Shown: positions 49,154-58,253, counted from the first letter of the stretch. The stretch: 59,549 nucleotides of DNA from Actinospica durhamensis (GCF_018139695.1 NZ_JAGSOG010000020.1:1-59549), one strand, 5' to 3'. Made by a program: numbers and translations. Notes: a model not told the origin generated them from the letters alone.

Positions 49154-52100
49154 CTAGTTGCCCCAGATCTGGAACTCCGAGGCCTGGGCGCCGTTTTGGA
49201 CGCTGTTGGCCGTGAAGGAGAGCTGGACGTACTGGGCGGTGGTTCCGCTGGGCAGGGCGATGGTCACCGTGTTCCCCGTGGCGGGGTTGAAGGTGTACGT
49301 CGCCGAGCCGACCAGGGTGGTGTAGCTGGATCCGTTGGTGCTGCCCAGGATCGAGAGCGTCTGGGTGCGGGTGTTCCACGCGGTGGCCGGCGGCAGGTCG
49401 ATGACCACCGAGCTCAGCGAGTGGGAGGCGCCCAGGTTGCAGGTCAGGGTCGTGGGCCAGACACCGTTGGTGCCTTCCCAGTACGTGCTGGTGTTGTTGT
49501 CGTTCGCGTTGCTCGGCGCATAGGTCTGGGTGTAGCTGCTGGCCGACATCGTCCCGGCCGGCGCCAGGTTGGTCGGGCCGGTGCTTCCTCCGGTGCCGCT
49601 GAGACCGACGGTCAGCGAGGAGTTGGTGGCGTTGCTCGCCACGGTCAGGGACCCCGAGGCGGCGCCGCTGGCGGTGGGCTGGAAGGTCACACTCACCGTG
49701 CAGGACGCGCCGGCGGCGATGGTGCTGCCGCAGGTGTTGGTCTCGGCGAACGGAGCGGCGGTCGAGATCGAGGAGACCGCGGCCGCCACCGAGCCGGTGT
49801 TGGTCACCGTGACCGACTGGGCGGCACTGGTCGAGCCCACTGCCTCACTGCCGAAAGCGACCGCCGTCGGCGACGCGTTCAGTGTCGCGGTGCCGGAAGA
49901 GCTGCCGGAACCCGGGAAGATCTCGAACTCGGAGACCTGCGCCGCGCTCCATCCGGTGTTGCCGGTGAACGAGAGCTGGAGGTACTGGTCGTTGACCCCT
50001 GACGGCAGGCTGAAGCTCACCGTGTTCCCGGTGGCCGGGTTGAGGGTGTAGCCGGCCGAGGGAACCAGCGTCGTCCACGAGGTGCCGTTGGCCGAACCGA
50101 GGACCGAGAACGTCTCGGTACGCGTGCCCCAGGCGGTGGACGGCGGGAGGGTCACGGTCGCCGAGCCCAGCGGGTACGACTGACCGAGATTCGCGGTCAG
50201 CGTCTGCGGGTACGCGGCGCCGTCGGTGCTCTCCCAGTACGTGCTCGTGTTCCCGTCGTTGGCGTTCGTCGCCGGGTAGCCCGAGGCCGTGCTGCTCGCC
50301 GTCATCGTGCCGGCCAGCGCGAGGTTGGTGCTCGAGCTGATGCCGTTGCCGGACAGCGACGCCGTGGTCGGGCTGTTGTTGGCGTTGCTGGTGATCGTCA
50401 ACGTGCCCGGGTTCGCTCCGCCGGCGGTCGGCTTGAACCCGACGGTCACCGTGCAGGAGCCGCCGACCGCGACGGAGGTGCAGTTGTTGGTCTCCGTGTA
50501 CGGACCGGACACCGCGACGCTCGAGACGGTCGCCGAGCTGGTGCCCGAGTTCGAGACCGTGATGGTCTGGCTCGGAGCGGCCGTGCCGACCAGCTCGCTC
50601 GGGAAGCTCAGGCCGCCCGGGGAGAGGTTGAGCACCGGTCCCGGCGGGGTGCCGGTTCCGGACAGGGTGGTGGTGCTGGTGACCCCGCCGGCGGTGACCG
50701 TCACGGCTCCGGTGGCCGCACCGGTGGCGGTCGGGGTGAAGGTCACGTTGGCCGTACACGAACCGCCCGCCGCGATCGACGAGCCGCAGTTGTTCGTCTC
50801 GGCGAACGGGCCGGAGGCCGCGATCGACGAGACGGACACGGCCGAGTTGGTCGGGTTGAGCACCGACACGCTCTGCGCGGGACTGGTCTGACCGACCACC
50901 AGCGAGCCGAAGTTCAACGCGCCCGGGGTGGTGTACACGGCGGACGGCGGGAACGGCGGGAAGACCGGGGGCGGGTTGTCGCCGATGTTGCAGTTGGCCG
51001 GGTTGATCCCGGAGTTGCCGCCGTCGTCGGTGACGACGAAGCTGTTGCCCTCACAGTTGTAGCTCGGCACGTCGCCCTGGCTTCCGTTGGCCTGGGCCAC
51101 GCCGGTCGCGGTGACGTTGGTGAACGTCGCCGAGCCCCCGGTCTGCTCCTGTAGGGCGAAGGTGCCGGTGCCGACGATCGAGACGTTGTCGAGGTTGACG
51201 CCGCTGACCGTGCCCTCGACCCATTGGATCGCCTCATAGGGACTTTGTTCGATCAGGGCGTTGGTCACGTTGATCGGCCCCGTGACGGTGCCTTGGCTGC
51301 CGTCGAACCAGAGCGCGCCGACACCGAACTGCCAGTTCGGGTCGAGCTGGCCGTCGCGGATCATGGTGTTGTTGCTGATGGTGTACAGGCCGACCGGGGT
51401 GGAGGTGAAGCGCTGGGCGACCGTGATGCCGCCGCCCTGGATCAGGCCGGAGTCCTCGACGAGGTTGCCGGTGATGGTGTTGTTGTTGCCGCCGTAGGCA
51501 CCGATGCCGTTGGCGAAGTTGACCCCCTGGACGGTGTTGTCGGAGATCGTGTCGCCGGAGTCGGCCCCGAGGCTGGAGTCGGCCCACAGCGCGATGCCGT
51601 CGTCCTGGGTGTTGCGGATGTTGCTGTTGGTGATGGTGGAGTCGGTGACCCCGCCGTGCAGGTTGATGCCGTCGGCGAAGGTGTCGCGGATCCGCATGCC
51701 GCTGAACGTCAGGTTGGTCATCGGCCCGTCCATCCAGGCGCCGACCTTCATGTGCTCGATCCAGATGTTCGACACGGTGGAGTTGCTCATCGCACCGCCG
51801 ATGCCGTTGTCCTGGTCGCAGTCGTTTCGGCCGTTGACCTGTCCGAAGATCGCGAAATTGGACAGGTGGACGTTGGTGCTGACACCCGCGGCGTTGTTCG
51901 GGACCCCGCAACTGGAGGGCGTGCCGAGGCCGAAGAAGCCCGGCGCCGCACCGGTGACTGTCGAGTACCACATTCCAGCGCCCTCGACCGTCACGTTGTT
52001 GACGGTGATGTGGCCGGGAATGAGGAAGGTACCGGACGGGATCCAGACCGTGCCGCCGGCACCGGCCGCGGTGATCGCGTTGTTGAACGCGGCGGTCGAG

Positions 52101-52774
52101 TCGTTCACGCCGGTCGGGTCGGCGCCCTCACTGGTCACCGAGACGGAGCCGGCCGGCTGGGTCAGCGCCGCCGGGACGTTCTCGAAGTCGGCGAGGTTGA
52201 TCGTGTACGAGGAGGCGGTGTCCTCGGAGTTGACCTGCAGCTTGAACGTCGAACCCTGCGGGTACGTGGTGCTGAACAGCCTGTGTACCTCGTCGAAGGC
52301 GTGCATCGTCTCGCCGGGGCCCGGCGTGTTGGTGAACTGGTAGCTGCCGTACTGCCACTCGTACTCGTTGGTCAGCGTCAGGTCGGGCTGCTGGACGCCG
52401 TTGACGTACAACGAGATCGGCGCGGTGTAGTTCGACCCGTCCGAGGTGTCCGGGATGCTGTAACGGAGGTCGATCGAGTCGGTCGCGACCGGCGAGGTGA
52501 AGGTGACGGACTGGCCGCTGGTCAGGGTGACCGCCTCGCGGCCCACGGCCGACTGGGTCAGCTGGCCCATGAGCCAGTCCGGGCCGACGACCGTACCCGT
52601 GTTCGGGGAGTTCTGGGCGAGCACCTCGACATAGGGGAGGCTTGCGCCGTTGCCGCCGGTGACGGTGGCGGCCGAAGCCGTCTGCACCGCCAAGGCGAGA
52701 ACGCCGCCGGTCAGCAACGCGGTGCTGCCGACTAAGGCGACGCCCCGTCTCAGCTCTCGGATGGAGTGGAACAC
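49154..52774 (-). CDS. Large secreted beta-helix protein, probable GH87 alpha-1,3-glucanase/mycodextranase
   Basis: The 1206-residue protein has a signal peptide (ELRRGVALVGSTALLTGGVL ending ASA), an N-terminal beta-sandwich (about 30-195), and a right-handed beta-helix (about 205-560) starting VTSEGADPTGVNDSTAAFNN. Next come two immunoglobulin-like choice-of-anchor D repeats, a discoidin (F5/8 type C) domain (LALAGTMTASSTASGYPATN), a third choice-of-anchor repeat and a second discoidin domain at the C-terminus (YEGTNG-like WEGTNGVWPTTLTCNLGASH). This order is typical of actinobacterial mycodextranases/GH87. GTG 52774 has GAAAGGAG five bases upstream. The catalytic Asp residues cannot be assigned with certainty. 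Confidence 0.7.
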   Translation of the reverse strand: MFHSIRELRRGVALVGSTALLTGGVLALAVQTASAATVTGGNGASLPYVEVLAQNSPNTGTVVGPDWLMGQLTQSAVGREAVTLTSGQSVTFTSPVATDSIDLRYSIPDTSDGSNYTAPISLYVNGVQQPDLTLTNEYEWQYGSYQFTNTPGPGETMHAFDEVHRLFSTTYPQGSTFKLQVNSEDTASSYTINLADFENVPAALTQPAGSVSVTSEGADPTGVNDSTAAFNNAITAAGAGGTVWIPSGTFLIPGHITVNNVTVEGAGMWYSTVTGAAPGFFGLGTPSSCGVPNNAAGVSTNVHLSNFAIFGQVNGRNDCDQDNGIGGAMSNSTVSNIWIEHMKVGAWMDGPMTNLTFSGMRIRDTFADGINLHGGVTDSTITNSNIRNTQDDGIALWADSSLGADSGDTISDNTVQGVNFANGIGAYGGNNNTITGNLVEDSGLIQGGGITVAQRFTSTPVGLYTISNNTMIRDGQLDPNWQFGVGALWFDGSQGTVTGPINVTNALIEQSPYEAIQWVEGTVSGVNLDNVSIVGTGTFALQEQTGGSATFTNVTATGVAQANGSQGDVPSYNCEGNSFVVTDDGGNSGINPANCNIGDNPPPVFPPFPPSAVYTTPGALNFGSLVVGQTSPAQSVSVLNPTNSAVSVSSIAASGPFAETNNCGSSIAAGGSCTANVTFTPTATGAATGAVTVTAGGVTSTTTLSGTGTPPGPVLNLSPGGLSFPSELVGTAAPSQTITVSNSGTSSATVSSVAVSGPYTETNNCTSVAVGGSCTVTVGFKPTAGGANPGTLTITSNANNSPTTASLSGNGISSSTNLALAGTMTASSTASGYPATNANDGNTSTYWESTDGAAYPQTLTANLGQSYPLGSATVTLPPSTAWGTRTETFSVLGSANGTSWTTLVPSAGYTLNPATGNTVSFSLPSGVNDQYLQLSFTGNTGWSAAQVSEFEIFPGSGSSSGTATLNASPTAVAFGSEAVGSTSAAQSVTVTNTGSVAAAVSSISTAAPFAETNTCGSTIAAGASCTVSVTFQPTASGAASGSLTVASNATNSSLTVGLSGTGGSTGPTNLAPAGTMSASSYTQTYAPSNANDNNTSTYWEGTNGVWPTTLTCNLGASHSLSSVVIDLPPATAWNTRTQTLSILGSTNGSSYTTLVGSATYTFNPATGNTVTIALPSGTTAQYVQLSFTANSVQNGAQASEFQIWGN

Positions 52775-53299
52775 CGTGCTCCTTTCGATACGGCGACGCC
52801 GGGCCAGGCCGGCGCCACCGCGGTCAGGCGGGATGGAGGTGCGGCGATGCGGTGGTGCGGGGTGCGGTGCTCGGATGGTGCGGTGGTGGGCTGGTGCAGA
52901 GGTTTGATACGGCGGGATGAGGCGGGTTCGATGCGGACAGGGCACAGCAAGCCGCCTCGCCGGCTCAGTGTCCGGATGAGCGACGAGGTGGTTCACCGAG
53001 GTGGGCAGTTGCAGATTGCTGACGACGTAAGGGGGACCGTAACGTTTCTGACATCGCAGCGCAATATCTGGACGCAGCCCTGATTAATCTTTACTTGCGC
53101 ACGCAAGATCCAAAGCCACGCAATGCGAGCCGGGATCGGCGACGGGCATCACGGCGGCACGCGCCCCACCGCCTTCCTCCCCCAGCCCCACGCAGGCCGC
53201 CGTTCCGAGGCCGCCGCTCTCAGGCCGCCATCCGGCGGGACGTCATCGAGAACCTCGGGAAGCTCAACCTGCGAAGTCCCAGGCGACGTGTTTCAAAGC
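52775..53299. other. Upstream region of the GH87-like gene
   Basis: This 525-bp interval contains no supported gene. It includes a proposed minus-strand promoter at 53036-53064 and a 255-base leader. Confidence 0.4.
53036..53064 (-). promoter_or_regulatory. Possible promoter of the GH87-like gene
   Basis: On the minus strand TTGCGC (53064-53059) is followed after 17 bases by TACGGT (53041-53036). Only the spacing and -35 are good, so support is modest. Confidence 0.35.
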
Positions 53300-53580
53300 C
53301 CTCCTGCCGCCGCCCGGAAGGCCGCAGGGGTCGCCCTCCGTTCGCGCGCAAGAACTTGATGAAGTCACTCGAGTCCGCGAAGCCGCGCGCGCGGGCAACG
53401 CTCGCCGCGGATTCCGCGCCCAACGCGGAGGCACTCGGCCTCCAACAGGACACGATCGTCATGTACCTTCTTCGCCGCCACGCCGGCCGCCGCCATCGTC
53501 GCGCGGGCGAGGGTGCGCGGGTGAGCACATCGAGCCAGGGAGGAGGCTTTGGAATCTGAGCCAAGGCCAATCATCGACAA
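53300..53580 (-). pseudogene. AraC-family regulator remnant (C-terminal helix-turn-helix)
   Basis: One frame carries HPRTLARATMAAAGVAAKKV then HDDRVLLEAECL, and another continues SAASVARARGFADSSDFIKF then LRANGGR. Together they match the two helix-turn-helix motifs of AraC proteins (family pattern: PRTLARAC, DRVLLEAKRLL, LGFADPSNFTKFFRRHTG). The ligand domain is absent and the frame is broken, so it is a relic. Confidence 0.6.
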
Positions 53581-54143
53581 ATAGTGAGCTGGTCTCCTCT
53601 TTTCACGCGGAAGAGGTCGTCACTGGTTCGACCCCGGTTTCGCCTACCAGCGTTATCGCAGTTCAAAGGAGGTTCTGGGCGGGTACCGCCCGCGCCTCTC
53701 GACGAAGAGCCACCTGCCTGTTGATGATTCGTCAGGAAGGTATGCCAAGACCTCTTCCGCGTTGGCCTGCAGCAGTGGTTGCCGATGCGGCGTGTCGGCA
53801 CGTCATGTGGCATGAACGCGGAATTAGGGCCCTGACACGGAAGAGGTCACCGGTTGATTGTCGGTTGCATTGATCATAGCCGCAGTTCAGCGGCTTTTTG
53901 ACGGCCAGTCGGACGATTTGCGTCGCCTTGAGGCACGGACTGGCGCCCCCGAAATCGGCCCAGATTCAGGTATTCCGACTGCTGCGAGAAACGCCGTCCG
54001 GCCTTCCCGACCGAAGTGTTCCGGCAGAAGTGCTCAGATCGGAAGAGATCACGCGGCGACCCCTTCTTCCCCGAGCACTTCCGTCGGAAGCATAGGCGCT
54101 CTTTCGATAGCTCAGCTGCATCAATCGCGCAGCTCAGCGGGCG
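53581..54143. other. 563-bp gap with repeats, no supported gene
   Basis: Contains the CGGAAGAGGTC repeats (53605-53850) and a tRNA T-arm-like stretch (53613-53649). Lower GC than neighbours; the frames crossing it have no recognised domain. It is probably a former integration or insertion site. Confidence 0.4.
53605..53850. repeat. Direct and inverted copies of CGGAAGAGGTC
   Basis: ACGCGGAAGAGGTC (53605-53618) recurs inverted as GACCTCTTCCGCGT (53749-53762) and, as CACGGAAGAGGTC, in direct orientation at 53836-53848. The first two form a perfect 14-bp inverted repeat enclosing 130 bp. Confidence 0.6.
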
Positions 54144-54259
54144 ATGTCTGCTACTGGCCCCCCAGGGGCGCCACCGCCAACTGGTCCGTCGTCGGTGTCG
54201 AGTTCGGCTACGAGATCTGGAGCAACGGCGCCGGACTCGCGGTCAAGTCCTCGCCCTGA
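54144..54259 (+). pseudogene. C-terminal remnant of a second GH12 gene
   Basis: The end of an open frame reads YWPPRGATANWSVVGVEFGY then EIWSNGAGLAVKSSP and stops at 54259. It matches the acid/base region and end of GH12 enzymes (compare LEAGFEIWQAGTGLATNAYS in 47801-48985). Nothing of the remaining domain is visible upstream. Confidence 0.6.
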
Positions 54260-54360
54260 CCAGGACCACCAGCCAGCTGACCGTGGCTGGCCTGGTGGCC
54301 TACTGCCCCGGGGCGCGCTCACGCAGGGCCGGGGTGGTCTGCCGGCGGTCGCCGTGCGGA

Positions 54361-54410
54361 GTGCGGGTGGGGCCCGAAAGCCTGGACAGGCTTTCGGGCC
54401 CCACCCGCAC
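54361..54410. terminator. Very strong hairpin terminator
   Basis: A stem of about 23 bp begins GTGCGGGTGGGGCCCGAAAG and is mirrored in 54388-54410, with a loop of only a few bases. It lies between the GH12 remnant and the end of the CHAP gene, and works for the latter. Confidence 0.75.
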
Positions 54411-54461
54411 TGCTTTACTCCTCGCGCCGCACCGCTTGTCGGCGGTCCGGCGGGACGCTGG

Positions 54462-56090
54462 TCAGAGCCCGCTGGGAGTGACGTAGTAGCTGATCGTCAT
54501 ACCGACCGAGCTGGGCGTGTTGCCGACGTACTTCTGCGAGGCCGATATCGTGGCCGTCTGCACCGTCGAGGTCACGGCGAACGCCGTCTCGCCGCCGGAC
54601 CCGCCGCCGAAGTCGCCGTTGGCGGTGGTGATCGACCCGTCGGCGTTCACCCCGGTGACGAGGCCGACGTGGCTGGCCACGCCGGGGCCGTTGCCGTCGA
54701 TCCCGTAGTTGTACACGACGGCGTCCCCGACCTGCGGAGCGTAGCTGGACGAGGACTCCAGGGTGCTGCCGTTCTGGGATGCGGCGGTGACGAAGCTGCC
54801 CGCGGCGGCGGTGAGTCCGGTCGTGTTGACGCCGCTGTTCGCCCAGACCCACAGGGCGAAGTCGGCGCACCAGTACTCGGCGCTGCCGCCGTTGCCGGTG
54901 CAGCTGGTGTTGAATTCGCTACCGCCGAGGCTGTTGAGGGAGCTGTTCGCCTGCGAGCAGGTGCCCGCGCCCTTGCCGATATTGGCGTTGGCGAGCGCGG
55001 CGATGCTGCCGGCCACGCTGGTGGCCGCGGTGGTGTACGGCACGGCCAGGGAGGGGCTGGTGCCGGCGTCCATGCCGAGAGTGGTGTTGTTGATCGACCA
55101 CGTGCTGGTGAGGTGGACGGTGGTCAGGTTGGCGGTGTTGGCCTCGACGCCGACCTCGTAGGTGCCGTCCGGCAGCGGGATGATCGAGGGGCCGGTGCCG
55201 GCCTTCATCCCGGCGTTGGTGGTGTAGTTCGTGCCGCTGGAGTTGTATCCGGCCAAGTAATCGTTGTTGGCCTCGAAGACGACCTTGAACGATCCGTCGG
55301 TCTGGGCCGCGACCGAGGGACTGGTGCCAGCGCTCATACCGAGGGTGGTGTTGTTGATCGACCACGTGCTGGTGAGGTGGACGGTGGTCAGGTCGGTGGT
55401 GTTGGCCTCGACGGCGACCTCGTAGGTGCCGTCGGGAAGTGCCGCGATCGCGGGGCCGGTGCCGGCCTTCATCCCGGAGTTGGTGGTGTAGTTCGAGCCG
55501 GAGGAGTTGTATCCGGCCAGGTCGTCGTTGTTGGCTTCGAAGACCACCCGGTAGCTGCCGTCCGGCTGGACCGCCAGGGCGGGACTGGTGCCCGCGGCCA
55601 TGCCCAGGCCCGTGTTGATCTTATGTCCGCTGGAATCGTAGAGGTAGAGCTGGTTGACGTTGTCCTGGAAGGCCGCGACCCAGCCGCCGCCCGGCAGCGC
55701 CGCAATCGCCGGGCTGGTGCCCGAGTCCATGCCGAGTGTGGTGTTGAGCGTGCCGCCGCCGAGGTGGCTGAAGCCGAGGTAGTCGTTGTTGGCCTCGAAC
55801 GCCGCCTCGTAGCTGCCGTCCGCCAACTGCGCGACGGAGGGGTTGGTTCCGGCCATCAGGCCGAGCGTGGTGGTGAAACTGGTGCCGCTGGCGGAGTAGC
55901 CGGCGAGGACGTTGTCGTTGTCCTGGAAGACGACCTTGATCGGCTCGGTCGCCGCGAACGCCGAGGGCGTCGCCAGGACGGTGAGCGGCAGGGCGAGCAG
56001 GCCCGCGGCGGCGACCCAGGCCGCATGGCGGCGCTTCGGGCCCGTGCACGCGGCGGGGACGGTCACGGGGCGGCGGTCGTTCATCAACAT
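54462..56090 (-). CDS. Secreted CHAP-domain protein with N-terminal beta-propeller-like repeats
   Basis: The 542-residue protein has a signal peptide (AAWVAAAGLLALPLTVLATP ending AFA). Residues about 45-350 consist of six or seven repeats of the type GTSPALAVQPDGSYRVVFEA, each ending in a phrase like NNDDLAGYNSSG, a propeller or tectonin-like fold for binding glycans. The C-terminal CHAP domain (about 390-540) has the catalytic Cys in AEYWCADFALWVW and His in ASHVGLVTGV. CHAP enzymes are amidases or endopeptidases of peptidoglycan. ATG 56090 has AGGAG seven bases upstream. Two adjacent repeat pairs are nearly identical in DNA (55075-55602). Confidence 0.8.
   Translation of the reverse strand: MLMNDRRPVTVPAACTGPKRRHAAWVAAAGLLALPLTVLATPSAFAATEPIKVVFQDNDNVLAGYSASGTSFTTTLGLMAGTNPSVAQLADGSYEAAFEANNDYLGFSHLGGGTLNTTLGMDSGTSPAIAALPGGGWVAAFQDNVNQLYLYDSSGHKINTGLGMAAGTSPALAVQPDGSYRVVFEANNDDLAGYNSSGSNYTTNSGMKAGTGPAIAALPDGTYEVAVEANTTDLTTVHLTSTWSINNTTLGMSAGTSPSVAAQTDGSFKVVFEANNDYLAGYNSSGTNYTTNAGMKAGTGPSIIPLPDGTYEVGVEANTANLTTVHLTSTWSINNTTLGMDAGTSPSLAVPYTTAATSVAGSIAALANANIGKGAGTCSQANSSLNSLGGSEFNTSCTGNGGSAEYWCADFALWVWANSGVNTTGLTAAAGSFVTAASQNGSTLESSSSYAPQVGDAVVYNYGIDGNGPGVASHVGLVTGVNADGSITTANGDFGGGSGGETAFAVTSTVQTATISASQKYVGNTPSSVGMTISYYVTPSGL
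55075..55602 (-). repeat. 264-bp tandem duplication within the CHAP gene
   Basis: The unit starting near 55075 recurs at 55339, with long identical runs such as GTGGTGTTGTTGATCGACCA in both. The period of 264 bp is 88 codons, so the frame is kept. Differences are scattered, showing a recent but not newest duplication. Confidence 0.75.
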
Positions 56091-56157
56091 GATGCACTCC
56101 TGTTCGTGAATTTGATCTCGGGCGAAGATTCGAATCGCAGGGCATGGAGATTGGTCG

Positions 56158-56447
56158 TTATAGCTGTTCGTCAAAACAATCCGGAATGGAATAGGACTCG
56201 GAGAGGGAGCGCGACCGGCTCCGGATCCGCGACAGCAGCTTGAGCACGGACTCCTGGGCGCGCGGCTCGGAGTGGGCGGTGACGAAGAAGAGGACATCTA
56301 TTCCCGCGGGTCCGGCGCGGGCGTGTATGTGCTCTATTCCGTCCTCGACCGTCGCATGGGCCCACGGGCGTCCAGCACTCCGGCCGTCTCATTCGGACTG
56401 AACGGAGCCGGGTTCCTCCTGATCAGCGCGGCGTGGACGGCGTACAT
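56158..56447 (-). pseudogene. Small unknown protein, frame broken once
   Basis: ATG 56447 begins MYAVHAALIRRNPAPFSPNE in one frame. The other frame carries WAHATVEDGIEHIHARAGPA, then GIDVLFFVTAHSEPRAQESV and stops at 56158. The start-to-stop distance is 290 bases, one short of a codon multiple, which fits one missing base. The joined protein would be about 96 residues. Its start is three bases after the stop of the upstream small gene. Confidence 0.5.
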
Positions 56448-56449
56448 CC

Positions 56450-56602
56450 TCAGCCCCAGGTCAGGTCGGACGGTTGGCCGTTCGTGGCGACGGCGGCGTG
56501 CGGGGAAGACGCCGGTCCCCGCCGGGCGTCCACGAAGTAAATCGTGGATACGAAGGCGATCACGAGGCTCAGGCCGGCGAGTATGCGGGCTGAAGAAGAC
56601 AT
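56450..56602 (-). CDS. Small peptide with N-terminal signal or membrane helix
   Basis: The 50-residue frame reads MSSSARILAGLSLVIAFVST then IYFVDARRG and a polar tail. AGGGG lies eight bases before ATG 56602. It would be exported or membrane-anchored. It is coupled to the broken small gene downstream and both precede the CHAP gene; joint function is unknown. Confidence 0.55.
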   Translation of the reverse strand: MSSSARILAGLSLVIAFVSTIYFVDARRGPASSPHAAVATNGQPSDLTWG

Positions 56603-56880
56603 GGGTGTATCCCCTTTCGAAAACCGTGTTTTCTCAGAATTTCACCTGACCGGTGAAGCGATCGTCTTGCGGGGCTCTTCCGAGCCGCTTTCACTAAGCG
56701 AAACTATGGCGCACGGAAGGGTCGGCTCCAAGGCTTTTCCACGGCGCCAAGGTGGCAGGCACCAAGATGCCATCACGGCCCCGCCGTGCCGACTGGACGC
56801 GAAAGCGGCACCGTTGCACCGGGGCAGGCGACTGGCATCATGAGGACACTGATAACTGGGCCCTGCGATCAGGGGTGCGC

Positions 56881-57359
56881 ATGCTGGAGGCACTGGGGCC
56901 GACCGTCGATGCGACGGCGGTCTACTCGTGCATGCTCGAGCACCCGGATGTCGGGGTCACCACGCTCGCCGAGGCCACCGGCCTGGCCGAGGGCACGGTG
57001 CGGGTCGCGCTCGACGATCTCGCGGGCGTCAGTGCCACTCGATCCGGCCAACACCCGACAGGGCGCTCTCTACGTCACCGGGCCCGGTCTCGTCCACGCA
57101 CTGCAGGAGCTGTTCGAAAAGGCGTGGGCCACCGCGGTTCCGCTCGGCGCCGCCCGCAGGACCGACCTGGAATCAGGCATCACCGACACCGAGCGCGAAT
57201 TGCTCGCCGTGCTCTCCCACGGCATGACCGACGAATCAGCCGGCTCCCGCCTCGGCATCTCCTTGCGCACCGTACGCCGGATGATGGCCTCCCTCCCGAC
57301 TCGAGGCGACCAGCCGATTCGAAGCCGGTATCAAGGCGGCCCACCGCGGCTGGCTCTAG
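56881..57359 (+). pseudogene. LuxR-type regulator, frame broken twice
   Basis: The first frame from ATG 56881 gives MLEALGPTVDATAVYSCMLE and TTLAEATGLAEGTVRVALDD (TrmB-like helix-turn-helix). The second, from about 57040, gives LDPANTRQGALYVTGPGLVH, then TDTERELLAVLSHGMTDESA and SRLGISLRTVRRMMASL (LuxR-like helix-turn-helix). The third, from 57300, ends LEATSRFEAGIKAAHRGWL at the stop. Both frame changes have the form of an added base or two missing bases, unlike most other breaks in the window. The family combines the two DNA-binding modules and is common in secondary-metabolism and secretome regions. Confidence 0.65.
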
Positions 57360-57467
57360 GCGGCGACCGACCCGGGTCGCACGTGCCGGTCGTCGAGTCT
57401 CGACCAGTGCGGCTTGCGCTTCGTCATCCACCCAGTTCAGCGCGGCGATGACGTGGCTGCAGACGGC

Positions 57468-58253
57468 TCAGCGCTCCGGGTCGAGGCGGAAGACGTGGAA
57501 GTCCATGTTGGCGCCATAGGGCAGGGTCGGTGGCGGGGTGACGCTGCGCAGGTGCGTCGCGCTGTGGAACGCGCGTTCCATGGTGCCGGGCAGCAGTTGG
57601 TCGTTGGTCTTCACCACGAGCAGGCACGACTGGCCGGCGCGGCTGCGGCGGATGTCGGCCAGGATCTCGTGCACGGGCGGCGTGGTGGACTGGAGGTCGA
57701 GGCCGGCCGCGGTGAAGGCGGGGCCCCACGGCGGTTCGACGACGTAGGTGTCGGCCGGACCGCGCGGGCTCAGTTCGGCGAGCAGGTCGCGGTAGTCGCA
57801 GTGCCGCAGGTCGATCGCCAGACCGAGCAGATCGGCGTTGGCGGTGCCGAGGCGGTGCACGACCGGGTCCAGGTCCGCCGCGAAGACCGGGGCGCCGAGC
57901 CGTCTGCCGAGGTGGTAGCCGAGGTTCCCGGAGCCGGCGAACAGGTCCACCACCATCGCCTCGGCCGCGCCGGGCAGCGCCGCCCGCAGCTCGGCGACCG
58001 CTTCGCACAGCGGCAGGGCGTAGGCGTCGATCGAGCATTCGACGACGGTGCGGCCGAGGAATCTCAGGCCCTTGTCGGTCATGTCCGGTGCGGGTATGCC
58101 GAAGAGGGAGAAGTTCTCCGGACTTCCGTAGATGAGCCGGCCCGCGGCACACAGTTCGGCCGCGCCGACGATCTCGTCGCGGAGCGGGCCGAGCAGGTGC
58201 TCGCGCAGCTCGAAGTAGTGTTCGAAGACAGGAGTGGGTGGGGGGAAGGACAT
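57468..58253 (-). CDS. SAM-dependent methyltransferase-like protein
   Basis: The 261-residue protein shows the class-I motif I VVDLFAGSGNLGYHLGRRL, an acidic motif II FAADLDPVVHRLG and a motif IV VVEPPWGPAFTA (D/N-PP-Y/W type), as in methyltransferases acting on nucleic-acid bases or related amines. The N-terminal part (FEHYFELREHLLGPLRDEIV) is specific to this protein group. GAGGAG lies about eight bases before ATG 58253. The substrate is not known; no neighbour gives a clue. Confidence 0.75.
   Translation of the reverse strand: MSFPPPTPVFEHYFELREHLLGPLRDEIVGAAELCAAGRLIYGSPENFSLFGIPAPDMTDKGLRFLGRTVVECSIDAYALPLCEAVAELRAALPGAAEAMVVDLFAGSGNLGYHLGRRLGAPVFAADLDPVVHRLGTANADLLGLAIDLRHCDYRDLLAELSPRGPADTYVVEPPWGPAFTAAGLDLQSTTPPVHEILADIRRSRAGQSCLLVVKTNDQLLPGTMERAFHSATHLRSVTPPPTLPYGANMDFHVFRLDPER

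Noticed and set aside
53613-53649. Possible tRNA gene
   Set aside because: Only a T-arm and acceptor 3' side can be folded; no matching 5' acceptor, D-arm or anticodon arm upstream. Kept only as a finding about a possible attachment scar.
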